From CAWCDJ01 sp963836015 (lineage in GTDB: Bacteria > Acidobacteriota > Terriglobia > Bryobacterales > Bryobacteraceae): 64,000 bases of DNA. The stretch is from positions 124,001 through 188,000 of the forward strand of contig CAWIIF010000007.1 in NCBI GenBank assembly GCA_963836015.1. Direction: 5' to 3'. Positions 26,798 through 36,331 of this stretch are shown here, one piece after another. The first letter of the stretch is position 1. The number at the start of each line of letters is the position of its first letter. The notes below the pieces were generated by a model, which was not told the origin of the DNA, made no database searches, and worked only from the letters and a program-made list of their open reading frames with translations. The position numbers and the translations under genes are program-made.

Positions 26798-27571
26798 TCA
26801 GTGAATCGTCACGCGGATCGGGATTACTTCCCGCGTCTGCATCACGGCAATGCTGAGGGTCCCGGATTTCGCCTGATCCCCGGCCTTCAGCGTCAGGGTG
26901 GTTTTATCTTTTCCGCTGATTTCGGTGTGGGCGAGCTGCGCCTCGACACCCACGGGCCGGCCGGTTACGGAAACCGTCATCGGGCCGGACGCGGCATTGG
27001 TGATGGTCACCTCGGCGGACTCGCCTCGCGCCAGGTTGACCGATTCCGGGTCGGCTTTCACCTGTTTCATGACAAAGCCGTACCCCGCCGGAATCGCCGA
27101 CGGAGAGGGCACCGGGCCGGAAGCCGGCCTGGTCCCGGCCGTCATCCGTCCGAACGGGCTCTGCCGCAAAGACTCCGGGTCAACGTACCAATACCACTTT
27201 CCATTCTCCAGCTTCCACGTGCTGGGGCTTGGAATCTTGACAGGCTTGTTGGCAAACCCCGGAAACATCACGTACTGCTCGCACAACATCGTCGCTTTGG
27301 CTTTCGTAAAGTCGTCCGAGTAGTCGATCCGCTGAATGGAAAAGCTCAGGTACCGGGGCTTGTCGTGGTCGTAGAAGAACTCCTTGGTATCCTCCGCAAC
27401 CAGGGCTTCCGCATCGCGGAACTGTCCTTTGACGTGGTCTTCGTAGAATTCGTTGATGCGCGCACGCAGCGCCCGGTCCACCGCTTCGGGAGGCTTGTTA
27501 AAGACGTCGGCTGCGTTTTGCGCGAACGCGGCGGCCGCGCACGACATGGCTACCAATGTCAGGCGAATCAT
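26798..27571 (-). CDS. Exported protein of unknown function
   Basis: This 257-residue protein has a signal peptide (IRLTLVAMSCAAAAFAQ). Residues 25-135 look like a small alpha+beta domain of the SnoaL/NTF2 kind (VDRALRARINEFYEDHVKGQ, then FFYDHDKPRYLSFSIQRIDYSD). Residues 165-257 form an Ig-like beta domain (MTVSVTGRPVGVEAQL, KDKTTLTLKAGDQAKSGTLSIAV). The fold suggestion is mine and weak. It is divergent from ppk1. Confidence 0.6.
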   Translation of the reverse strand: MIRLTLVAMSCAAAAFAQNAADVFNKPPEAVDRALRARINEFYEDHVKGQFRDAEALVAEDTKEFFYDHDKPRYLSFSIQRIDYSDDFTKAKATMLCEQYVMFPGFANKPVKIPSPSTWKLENGKWYWYVDPESLRQSPFGRMTAGTRPASGPVPSPSAIPAGYGFVMKQVKADPESVNLARGESAEVTITNAASGPMTVSVTGRPVGVEAQLAHTEISGKDKTTLTLKAGDQAKSGTLSIAVMQTREVIPIRVTIH

Positions 27572-27658
27572 TTTTCTCCATTGTAAGACGCCGGGGAGAG
27601 GCTAAAAGTCGGACCGGATCCGCATATCGAAGCTCCATCTGGTTTAGTCTGGTAGAGC

Positions 27659-29806
27659 ATGGCTGGAACCGTCAGCGCCTCATCCCCAGCGCAGCCCGGA
27701 TTAAACCTGGACGATCCGCAATTCTACGTGAACCGCGAGCTGGCCTTGCTCAACTTCCAGTGGCGCGTGCTGGACGAGTCCAAGGACCCGACCAATCCCC
27801 TGCTGGAGCGCGCACGGTTCCTGTCGATCGTCGGCTCGAACCTGGACGAGTTCTTCATGGTCCGGGTGGCCAGCCTCAAGGCGCAGCTCGACGCCGGCAT
27901 TCCGGAGTTTGGCCCGGACCGCATGAGCCCCAGCGCGCAACTGGTGGCAATCCGCCGCGAGGTCAAGCGTCTGCGGGACGCCGCCCACCAGTGCCTGGAA
28001 TCAGAGCTGAAGCCCGCCCTGGCCGAGGAGGGCATCCACATCATCGAGCATTCCGAGCTCAGCCCGAAGCAGTTGCTGGCGTGCAAACGCTACTTTTCGG
28101 AGATCATTTTTCCGGTCCTGACGCCACTGGCGTTTGACCCCGGCCGGCCCTTCCCCCACATCTCGAATCTGAGCCTGAACCTGGCGGTTTCGATCCGCGA
28201 CGCCAACGGCGCCGAACGCTTCGCGCGCGTCAAAGTACCGGATTCCCTTCCTGCACTGGTCCCCCTGACCCGGCCGCGCAAATCCTCCAACAACCGGAGC
28301 CGTACGCGCCGGAAGGAATACTACGTTTGGATCGAGCAGGTAGTGGCGGCCAATCTGGACGCCCTGTTCCCGGGAATGCAGGTGATTGAAGCGCACCCGT
28401 TCCACGTCACGCGCGACGCCGACATCGCCATCAAGGAACTGGAGGCTGAAGACCTGCTGGAGACCATCGAGGAGGGAGTACGGCAGCGCAAGTTCGGAAG
28501 CGTGGTGCGCCTTCAGGTGAACCAGCAGATGCCTCAGCACATCGTTCAAATCCTGATGACCAACCTGGAGGTGGAGCCCGGCGACGTATACCGCGAGAAG
28601 GGACTTCTGGGCATGAGCCGGCTGGCATCCGCCGCGCAAATCGACCGGCCCGACCTGAAATACACGCCTTTTGTGGCGGCCACCCCTTCGGAGCTGCAGC
28701 CATCCTCCGAGGAAGAGGATCTCTTCAGCATCATTCGCAGCCGCGACGTTCTGCTGCACCACCCTTTCCAATCGTTCCAGCCGGTGGTGGATTTTTTGCG
28801 GCGCGCCGCGCGCGATCCCGACGTCCTGGCGATCAAGATGGTTCTGTACCGGGTGGGGCGCAACTCGCCGGTAGTGGAAGCCCTGCTCGAGGCCATCGAA
28901 GAGGGCAAGCAGGTCGCCGTCCTGATCGAGCTGAAGGCCCGCTTCGATGAGGAGAGCAACATCGAATGGGCGAAGGCGCTGGAGCGGGCCGGGGTGCATG
29001 TGGTCTACGGCCTGCTGGGGTTGAAGATCCACTGCAAGGCGGCCATCGTGCTACGGCGCGAGGGCGACGCCATCCGGCCTTACCTCCACCTGGCGACTGG
29101 GAACTATAACGTCGTCACCTCGCACCTGTATACGGACCTGGGGCTCTTTACGGCCAATCGCGAACTGGCCGCCGACACGATCGACCTGTTCAATTTTCTG
29201 ACCGGCTACTCGGCGAAGCGGGACTACGGCAAGCTGCTGGTGGCGCCGGTGAATTTGCGGGAGCGTTTCGAAGCGCTCGTCAAACGCGAGATCAAGAAAC
29301 ACGAGGCGGAGGGCAAGGGGCACCTGGTCTTCAAAATGAACGCCCTGGTGGATCCCGAGATGATTCGGGTGCTCTACCGCGCCTCGCGGGCCGGGGTGAA
29401 GATCGACCTGCTGGTCCGCGGCGCCTGCTGCCTGAGGCCCGGAATGCGCGGGGTCAGCGAAAACATCAAGGTGACGAGCATCGTGGGGCGCTTCCTCGAG
29501 CACAGCCGCATCTTCTACTTCCGGAACGGCGGCGACGAGGAGATCTACATCGGCAGCGCCGATATCATGCCCCGAAACCTGAACCGCCGGGTGGAGCTGC
29601 TCTTCCCGGTGGAGGATCCGGACCTGCGCCGGCGGATCCGCGACGAGATCCTGGCAATCTATCTGGTGGACAACGTGAAAGCGCGCCGCATGGCGCCGGA
29701 CGGCTCCTACAAGCGGGTGCCGCGCCGTGAGGGCGAGAAGGTCCACAACAGCCAGGAAATACTCCTGGGCCCGCTCCCCCGCAAGCTGCCGCGCGTGACA
29801 TGGTGA
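27659..29806 (+). CDS. ppk1: Polyphosphate kinase 1
   Basis: This 715-residue enzyme has the PPK1 architecture: an N-terminal four-helix domain (YVNRELALLNFQWRVLDE), a head domain, and two phospholipase-D-like catalytic domains. Hallmarks are HHPFQSFQPVVDFL near residue 363, the phosphorylated His in GLKIHCKAAIV near 458, ATGNYN near 480 and YIGSADIMPRN near 632. It makes inorganic polyphosphate from ATP at the membrane, for stress and phosphate storage. It is monocistronic in appearance: the next promoter begins about 20 bases past its stop. Confidence 0.95.
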   Translation: MAGTVSASSPAQPGLNLDDPQFYVNRELALLNFQWRVLDESKDPTNPLLERARFLSIVGSNLDEFFMVRVASLKAQLDAGIPEFGPDRMSPSAQLVAIRREVKRLRDAAHQCLESELKPALAEEGIHIIEHSELSPKQLLACKRYFSEIIFPVLTPLAFDPGRPFPHISNLSLNLAVSIRDANGAERFARVKVPDSLPALVPLTRPRKSSNNRSRTRRKEYYVWIEQVVAANLDALFPGMQVIEAHPFHVTRDADIAIKELEAEDLLETIEEGVRQRKFGSVVRLQVNQQMPQHIVQILMTNLEVEPGDVYREKGLLGMSRLASAAQIDRPDLKYTPFVAATPSELQPSSEEEDLFSIIRSRDVLLHHPFQSFQPVVDFLRRAARDPDVLAIKMVLYRVGRNSPVVEALLEAIEEGKQVAVLIELKARFDEESNIEWAKALERAGVHVVYGLLGLKIHCKAAIVLRREGDAIRPYLHLATGNYNVVTSHLYTDLGLFTANRELAADTIDLFNFLTGYSAKRDYGKLLVAPVNLRERFEALVKREIKKHEAEGKGHLVFKMNALVDPEMIRVLYRASRAGVKIDLLVRGACCLRPGMRGVSENIKVTSIVGRFLEHSRIFYFRNGGDEEIYIGSADIMPRNLNRRVELLFPVEDPDLRRRIRDEILAIYLVDNVKARRMAPDGSYKRVPRREGEKVHNSQEILLGPLPRKLPRVTW

Positions 29807-29827
29807 TGCCCGGGGGGCGCCCGAGGT

Positions 29828-29878
29828 TTGACAAGGGTTTTCGGCTGATATACTCTAACAGAGCTTGAGACGTTTCAA
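29828..29878 (+). promoter_or_regulatory. Promoter with LacI-type operator, isomerase operon
   Basis: TTGACA at 29828-29833 and TATACT at 29849-29854 (15-base spacer, slightly short) form a sigma-70-like promoter. The operator ttgagacgtttcaa at 29865-29878 begins ten bases past the -10, inside the initial transcribed region. The flanks extend the symmetry to gcttga...tcaagc. The 18 bases 29861-29878 recur exactly at 46997-47014 before the ABC importer. Confidence 0.7.
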
Positions 29879-29919
29879 GCGCAAGTGGAGCCGTGTCCTC
29901 TGAAAACCAAGGAGTCTTC

Positions 29920-30969
<1,050 letters not shown>

Positions 30970-30970
30970 T

Positions 30971-32149
30971 ATGAAGAAGCTCAACGTCGGAATGGTGGGC
31001 TATGGATTCATGGGGCGGACGCACTCCAACGCGTTCCGCCAGGTGAACCATTTCTTCAACCTGCCTTACGAGCCGGTCCTCAAAGCAGTATGTGCCCGCA
31101 ACGCCGAGCGTGCCGGGGCATTCGCGGCACAGTGGGGCTTCGAGACCGTGGAAACGGACTGGCGGAAACTGGTCGAGTCCAAAGAGATCGACCTGATCGA
31201 TATCGCCAGCCCCAACGATACTCACGCCGAGATCGCGATCGCGGCGGCCAAAGCCGGCAAGATGGTGATGTGCGAGAAGCCGCTGGGCCGCAACGCCGTG
31301 GAATCGGAGGCGATGACGCAGGCGGTGGCGGCGGCCGGCGTAGCGAACATGGTGTGGTACAACTACCGCCGCGTCCCCGCCGTGACGTTCGCGAGGCAGC
31401 TGATCGACGAGGGACGGCTCGGGAAGATCTTCCACTACCGCGCCAAGTTCCTGCAGGATTGGACCATCTCGAGCGACCTGCCGCAGGGCGGGGAAGGCCT
31501 GTGGCGCCTGGATGTGAAGGTCGCGGGAAGCGGCGTGACCGGCGACCTGCTGGCGCACTGCATCGACACAGCCTTGTGGCTGAACGGCGGGATCGAGGAG
31601 GTTTCGGCCATGACCGAGACTTTCATCAAGAGCCGCAAGCACAACCTGACCGGGAAGGTGGAGCCGGTAGGCATCGACGATGCCAGCCTTTTTCTGGCGC
31701 GGTTCGAGAACGGCTCGCTGGCGACTTTCGAAGCCACCCGCTATGCGCGCGGCCACAAGGCGCTGTACACGCTGGAGATCAATGGCGAGCACGCGTCCAT
31801 CGCCTGGGACCTGCACGATCTGCACCGGTTGCAGTTCTTCGATCACAAAGACCAGGGCCGCACACGCGGGTGGAAGAGCATCCACATCACCGATGGCGAC
31901 CATCCTTATATGAAGCACTGGTGGGTGCCCGGCCTGCAGATCGGGTACGAGCACACGTTCATACACCAGGCGGCGGATTTCCTGGCGGCCCTGGGCGAAG
32001 GGAAGAGCGCGGCGCCGGACTTCGCCGAAGCTCTGCGGACCGACTATGTCACGGACGCCGTGCTGGAATCGGCCGCGAATCGAAACTGGGTCAAGGTCCG
32101 CGCGGCCGAAGCCGCACGGGCCGGGGGAGGCAAAGACGGAAATGCGTAA
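30971..32149 (+). CDS. Gfo/Idh/MocA-family NAD(P)-dependent sugar oxidoreductase
   Basis: The ATG at 30971 follows the upstream stop by one base and yields 392 residues. An N-terminal Rossmann site (VGMVGYGFMGRTHSNAF), the conserved CEKPLGRN with catalytic Lys near residue 100, and a C-terminal GFO_IDH_MocA alpha/beta domain with a GVTGDLLAHCIDTALWL His near 197 are present. Members oxidise a ring hydroxyl of sugars or glycosides, often C3. With the DUF1080 gene directly downstream the likely task is making a 3-keto-glycoside for hydrolysis. No signal peptide, so it is cytoplasmic. Confidence 0.85.
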   Translation: MKKLNVGMVGYGFMGRTHSNAFRQVNHFFNLPYEPVLKAVCARNAERAGAFAAQWGFETVETDWRKLVESKEIDLIDIASPNDTHAEIAIAAAKAGKMVMCEKPLGRNAVESEAMTQAVAAAGVANMVWYNYRRVPAVTFARQLIDEGRLGKIFHYRAKFLQDWTISSDLPQGGEGLWRLDVKVAGSGVTGDLLAHCIDTALWLNGGIEEVSAMTETFIKSRKHNLTGKVEPVGIDDASLFLARFENGSLATFEATRYARGHKALYTLEINGEHASIAWDLHDLHRLQFFDHKDQGRTRGWKSIHITDGDHPYMKHWWVPGLQIGYEHTFIHQAADFLAALGEGKSAAPDFAEALRTDYVTDAVLESAANRNWVKVRAAEAARAGGGKDGNA

Positions 32150-32843
32150 TCTCACCTTGATACTACTTTTGACCGCCGGCGCTTATGCCCAGCGAGGGCC
32201 CGTGATTCCGCCGCTCGAAGAAAGCGGCTACCAGCAGATCTTCGACGGCAGGTCGCTGAGCGGTTGGGATGGCGACCCCGAGTTCTGGCGCATCGAGAAC
32301 GGCGAGATCGTCGGCCAGACCACCACCGAGAAACAGCCGAAACAGAACACCTTCCTGATCTGGCGCGGCGGCAGCCCGGCGAATTTCGAGCTGAAGCTCG
32401 AATTCCACCTGACCGGCTTCAATAGCGGCATCCAGTTTCGCAGTATCGAGCTTCCCGACATCAAGTGGGCCATGAAAGGCTACCAGGCCGATATGGACGG
32501 TGAGCAGCGCTACACCGGCCAGATCTACGAAGAGCGCGGGCGCGGCTTCCTGGCGATGCGCGGCCAGTTCACTTATATCGGGGACGGCAAGAAACCGGCC
32601 CTGGTCGGTTCACTGGGAGACGGCAACCAGCTCAAAGAACTTATTCACGCTGACGGCTGGAACGACCTGCACCTGATTGCGCGCGGCAACACGCTGGTGC
32701 AATTGCTGAACGGCCGTGTGATGAGCATGTTGATCGACGACGATACGGCCGGCCGGAAAATGGACGGATTGATCGGAATCCAGGTGCACAAGGGGCCTCC
32801 GATGAAGATCGAGGTGCGGAATATCCGCATCAAGAAACTGTAA
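32142..32843 (+). CDS. DUF1080 (3-keto-glycoside hydrolase type) exported protein
   Basis: The 233 residues open with a signal peptide (RNLTLILLLTAGAYAQ), placing the protein outside the inner membrane. The jelly-roll DUF1080 signature is complete: IFDGRSLSGWDGD near residue 34, EIVGQTT, FELKLEFHLTGFNSGIQFRS near 88, and LNGRVMSMLIDDD near 190. Characterised DUF1080 proteins hydrolyse 3-keto-glycosides, lectin-like folds holding the sugar. The start overlaps the oxidoreductase coding end by eight bases and follows a GGGGGAGG-like site, so synthesis is coupled. Periplasmic hydrolysis and cytoplasmic oxidation would need transport between them, an unresolved point. Confidence 0.85.
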   Translation: MRNLTLILLLTAGAYAQRGPVIPPLEESGYQQIFDGRSLSGWDGDPEFWRIENGEIVGQTTTEKQPKQNTFLIWRGGSPANFELKLEFHLTGFNSGIQFRSIELPDIKWAMKGYQADMDGEQRYTGQIYEERGRGFLAMRGQFTYIGDGKKPALVGSLGDGNQLKELIHADGWNDLHLIARGNTLVQLLNGRVMSMLIDDDTAGRKMDGLIGIQVHKGPPMKIEVRNIRIKKL

Positions 32844-32851
32844 GTTCAAGA

Positions 32852-33898
32852 ATGCCGAGCATTAAGAAAGTGGCGGAGCTGGCCGGCGTATCGGTCGGCA
32901 CGGTGTCGCACGTAATCACGGGCTCGGTCCCGGTCAGCGAGCCGCTGCGCGTCAAGGTGCAGGCCGCCATTCAGAAGCTCAATTATCACCCCAACCACGT
33001 TGCCCGCAGCCTGAAAACCAGCAAGACCCGGACACTCGGAATCATCGTTCCGGACATGACCATTTCGTTCTTCCCGCAGGTGATCCGCGGCGCGGAGCTG
33101 GCGGCGCGGAAGCGCGGCTATTCCCTGATCGCGGTCAATTCCGACGACGATGCCGAGCGCCAGAAGGAGCTGCTCTCGCTGCTGCGGTCGCAGCGGGTGG
33201 AAGGGATTCTGCTGGTGGTCGCGTCGGCGCCCACACCGGTCGGCCAACTTTCCCGGATGATCGACGCGGGCATTCCGGTGGTGTGCCTCGACCGCATTCC
33301 GGACCGCGTTCCGGTCGATTCCGTCTCGCTCGAAGATCTGGATGCGGCCAAGATGGCTGTAGATCACCTGCTCGAAATGGGGAGCCGGCGCATCGCGATT
33401 GTCACCGGACCGCTCTCCCTCAAGAACGAGCGGCGCCGCCTGGTGGGTTACCGGAGGGCGCTGGAGCTTGCCGGGATTCCTCGGGAAGACAGCCTGGTGT
33501 GGCAGGGCAACCTTCGTCCCGAGGATGTGGCGGCGATGTGCCGCGGCCGGCTGACCAACGGGACCGCCCGGCCCGACGCCGTCTTCTGCACCAACGGCCC
33601 GACCGGTCTCGGGGTCTTGCGCGCGTTCCGCGATTGCGGCCTCAAGACCCCCGAGGACGTTGCCTTCGTGACCTTCGATGAACTGGCGGTGGACGACCTG
33701 TTTTCTCCTTCGATCACCACAGTGGTGCAGCCGGCCTGCGATATCGGGCGCCGGGCCGCGGAGATTCTGCTCGACCGCATCGAGGGAAGGCTGACGGACG
33801 AAGAGAAATCGACGGTTCGTTTACCGGCGATGCTCAAGATCCGCGGGTCTTCCGCTAGGCCGGCATCTCCAACGACTCGGGAATTGCGTCCGTGCTGA
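32852..33898 (+). CDS. LacI-family transcriptional repressor of the local sugar regulon
   Basis: This 348-residue protein has an N-terminal helix-turn-helix with the LacI signature (IKKVAELAGVSVGTVSHVI, residues 3-21) and the hinge helix NHVARSLKTSKTRTLGI near 48-64. A periplasmic-binding-like effector domain follows, with DAVFCTNGPTGLGVLRA near 240 and a C-terminal dimer interface. It is the last gene of the isomerase operon, eight bases after DUF1080, so it is likely autoregulated. Its expected target is the near-palindrome found at three promoters in this window. The 3' end overlaps the convergent mutarotase-like gene by 44 bases. Confidence 0.92.
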   Translation: MPSIKKVAELAGVSVGTVSHVITGSVPVSEPLRVKVQAAIQKLNYHPNHVARSLKTSKTRTLGIIVPDMTISFFPQVIRGAELAARKRGYSLIAVNSDDDAERQKELLSLLRSQRVEGILLVVASAPTPVGQLSRMIDAGIPVVCLDRIPDRVPVDSVSLEDLDAAKMAVDHLLEMGSRRIAIVTGPLSLKNERRRLVGYRRALELAGIPREDSLVWQGNLRPEDVAAMCRGRLTNGTARPDAVFCTNGPTGLGVLRAFRDCGLKTPEDVAFVTFDELAVDDLFSPSITTVVQPACDIGRRAAEILLDRIEGRLTDEEKSTVRLPAMLKIRGSSARPASPTTRELRPC

Positions 33899-34898
33899 CC
33901 GCGACTGCCCAGTAATGCGCTTCAATCCGGCTTTTGGCCGGCAGCCAGCGATATGCGGGAACCCCGAACATGCTGCCCCGGTCGATCATCAGGCGGCGCG
34001 ATTCGGGAACCGGCGAGACGCCGAACTCCATGCCGCGAGTGATGGTGTTGCCGCACCACGGAGCGCCGGCGCGGCTGTGATTCTCTTCCCAAATGCCCAT
34101 CCAGGGGAAATCGGCCCGCTTCCAGACGTATCCGAACGCCAGCTTCAGGCCGGGGTGGAAGGCGGCAAAGAAGGCGTCGTCGCGTCCGGGATCCATCAGG
34201 TGTGTGGTGAACGCACTCGAAATCGGTGCATCGGTGAAGACGCGTAGATCGGCGACGCCTTGGGTAGAACGAGGCGCCATGGGCCAGTCAAAATCGGCGC
34301 CGGCTTTCAGATAGTCGCCCGCGCCGAAGTCGTTCTCGTATACCCGCGAGCGCGTTGCCGAGGCACGGAACTCGGTGACGCCGCGCTCCAGAAAGGGAGG
34401 GCCGAGAGTTACATGTTGGGTCCACGCAATCGGCCGATCGCAGACGGAGAGGTTCGCGACCTCTTCGCGGATGCGCACGGCGCGGCCATGAATCTCGATA
34501 GAGCGGCTGAATCTCAACTCCGCAGTTGGCAGGATCGCGCTTTGGAAGAGGCGGCCTGCCTCTTCCCACACGGTGTAGGCCGCGACCGAGCCTTCACCGT
34601 GGACGGTCATACCGGCGGCCGCCTCTTCGGAAGATGGTCCGCCGAAAAGGTCGAGACACAGGTTGTGGCCCATGATTCCGGCGAGCAGTTTGGCCTCCGC
34701 CCCCTCGCCATACGCGGTGCCGGCCGGGTCGAAGGCCGATGGCTCGATCGACGGCCAGGGGGGAACCCACAGCGGATTTACGCCGGTCTGCTTATCGAAG
34801 ATCTCGGCGATATGCCCGCCTTCTCGCGTGACCGTCACGCGCAAATGTTCGTTCTCGATTTGAGCGGCGCGGCGGCCCCGGTAATTGGATTCCGGCAT
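33855..34898 (-). CDS. Aldose-1-epimerase-like (galactose-mutarotase fold) protein
   Basis: The 347 residues show the carbohydrate-binding mutarotase fold by motif order: LRVTVTREGGHIAEIFDKQTG near residue 20, GHNLCLDLFGGPSSEE near 77, FSRSIEIHGRAVRIREEV near 130 and WTQHVTLGPPFLE near 158, the last resembling the catalytic His region. There is no signal peptide, so it is probably cytoplasmic. It may interconvert anomers of the sugar released in this pathway; a DUF4432-like binding role is the alternative. The DUF1080 gene upstream ends one base before its ATG. Confidence 0.68.
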   Translation of the reverse strand: MPESNYRGRRAAQIENEHLRVTVTREGGHIAEIFDKQTGVNPLWVPPWPSIEPSAFDPAGTAYGEGAEAKLLAGIMGHNLCLDLFGGPSSEEAAAGMTVHGEGSVAAYTVWEEAGRLFQSAILPTAELRFSRSIEIHGRAVRIREEVANLSVCDRPIAWTQHVTLGPPFLERGVTEFRASATRSRVYENDFGAGDYLKAGADFDWPMAPRSTQGVADLRVFTDAPISSAFTTHLMDPGRDDAFFAAFHPGLKLAFGYVWKRADFPWMGIWEENHSRAGAPWCGNTITRGMEFGVSPVPESRRLMIDRGSMFGVPAYRWLPAKSRIEAHYWAVAVSTDAIPESLEMPA

Positions 34899-34899
34899 C

Positions 34900-35829
34900 T
34901 TACTCCGTCTTGATCCAGATATTACGGAAACTCACCTTACCCGTGCCCTCGATCTGAAGGCCGATGTAACCGTTCTTCCTGAACTTCGTCGGGTCGTCAT
35001 CCAGGAAGACCGACATCACGTGCCCGTTGATGATGTGGATCATCTCGTCACCGTGGGCAATGATGTGGATCTGATTCCAGCTATTGATTTTGACATAGCC
35101 GCCCAGCGCTTCGGAGTCCCCCAGTACGGCGAGCAGGCGTGGATGCTTGCCTTCTTCGGCGCGGACCACCTGGCCGCGCCAGGCGACGATGCCGCGTGAA
35201 GTGCCGCCCTCGTAGTATTGGCCCGAATAGCGGTTCGTGCCGTCGAAATCGGCTTGGGGGCCTCCGAGGTTCCACTTCGCATTAGCCGCCATGTTCGGCG
35301 TGCCGCGCGGCTTGCCGCTGGGGCACGGACCGGCGGGACTCCGTCCTCCAAAGCCCGCGCGGCCGCCGCGCCCATTCGGCCCGCCCGGTCCACCCGGCGC
35401 GCCGCGGCCCTGCCCCGGCTCTTGTATGAAGCTGCGATACTGGATGCCGCTGTTGATTCCCGGCCCTTCGCCGCGCAACTCGGCTTTCAGCTCGAAATCG
35501 CCAGGCTGGCCGCCCTGCCAGATCAGATAGGTGGTGCCGGTGGGATCCTCGCAGGTGGACTCGGCAACGATAGCGCCGTTCTCGACGTGCCAGATTTCCT
35601 TGTTGCCGTCCCAGCCGTTGAGGGTCTGGCCGTCGAACATGGACTTCCAGCCGGTGTGATCCTCGAAATCGATGGGATCGGGTTGAGTGAATCCGCCAAA
35701 GCCGCGACCGCCGCGTCCGGCCTGCGGCGCCGCCTGGGTAGGCTGCTGGGGATGCGCGGGCACGGCGACCAGCGCGGAGAAGACGGCAGCGCAGACGACT
35801 GCCTTCAGACTTGCGTAACGATGAATCAT
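34900..35829 (-). CDS. Second DUF1080 protein, with Gly/Arg-rich insert
   Basis: This 309-residue exported protein has a signal peptide (LKAVVCAAVFSALVAVPAHPQQ). The DUF1080 hallmarks are MFDGQTLNGWDGNKEIW near residue 64, FELKAELRGEGPGINSGIQYRS near 112 and INGHVMSVFLDDDP near 266. Two low-complexity Gly/Arg/Pro stretches interrupt it: residues 35-48, and a roughly 40-residue loop near 137-176 between core strands. It shares the fold with the 233-residue DUF1080 protein but is diverged, so the two probably act on different 3-keto-glycosides. Confidence 0.85.
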   Translation of the reverse strand: MIHRYASLKAVVCAAVFSALVAVPAHPQQPTQAAPQAGRGGRGFGGFTQPDPIDFEDHTGWKSMFDGQTLNGWDGNKEIWHVENGAIVAESTCEDPTGTTYLIWQGGQPGDFELKAELRGEGPGINSGIQYRSFIQEPGQGRGAPGGPGGPNGRGGRAGFGGRSPAGPCPSGKPRGTPNMAANAKWNLGGPQADFDGTNRYSGQYYEGGTSRGIVAWRGQVVRAEEGKHPRLLAVLGDSEALGGYVKINSWNQIHIIAHGDEMIHIINGHVMSVFLDDDPTKFRKNGYIGLQIEGTGKVSFRNIWIKTE

Positions 35830-35848
35830 GGCGACTCCCGCGGAACGC

Positions 35849-36310
35849 CTAGAAAACCAGGCGATCCTTCTTGGCTTCGATCTTGGCGACGTCTATGCCG
35901 GGAACCTTTTCGAGGTCCTCGATCGACTTGAAGGGGCCGTGCTCTTCGCGGTACTTGATAATCGCGGCGGCTTGCGAGCGCCGGAGCGTCAGAGCGCTTT
36001 CAAACTCGATTTGCCGGGCGGTATTGACGTGGAGGGGAGGCATCTCGTCCGCGGGGAAGTGCGCGGCGAGATAGGCGGTCACGGCCTGGAGGTCCGCGTC
36101 GGAAGCTTTCGCCCCGAGAGTCACCATCTTATTCACGGTTGCCTCCCAGCCGGCCCGGTCCTGGCGAAGGGAAACGGAGCGGGCGAGCTCATGGCACTGC
36201 GTGCAGACCTTCTGCGTTTCGGCCTTGCCGGGCCCGTCCGGCAACTGCTGAGACCAGGCGCTCACCGCGGCCAGCGCCGCGGCCGTACCGAGTAAACGAA
36301 TTAACGGCAT
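35849..36310 (-). CDS. Monohaem cytochrome c fused to a helix-hairpin-helix domain
   Basis: This 153-residue protein has a signal peptide (LIRLLGTAAALAAVSAWSQQ), one haem motif CTQCH near residue 36 and an axial-type Met near 62 (VNKMVTLGAKAS). After about residue 92 it switches to a ComEA-like helix-hairpin-helix segment (VNTARQIEFESALTLRRSQA, then FKSIEDLEKVPGID). Cytochrome domains of this size usually carry electrons from periplasmic PQQ-type oxidases. HhH domains bind DNA or protein. The cluster of two exported propellers upstream suggests an oxidative role. Confidence 0.8.
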   Translation of the reverse strand: MPLIRLLGTAAALAAVSAWSQQLPDGPGKAETQKVCTQCHELARSVSLRQDRAGWEATVNKMVTLGAKASDADLQAVTAYLAAHFPADEMPPLHVNTARQIEFESALTLRRSQAAAIIKYREEHGPFKSIEDLEKVPGIDVAKIEAKKDRLVF

Positions 36311-36331
36311 AGGTTCGATTGCTCTCCCGGA

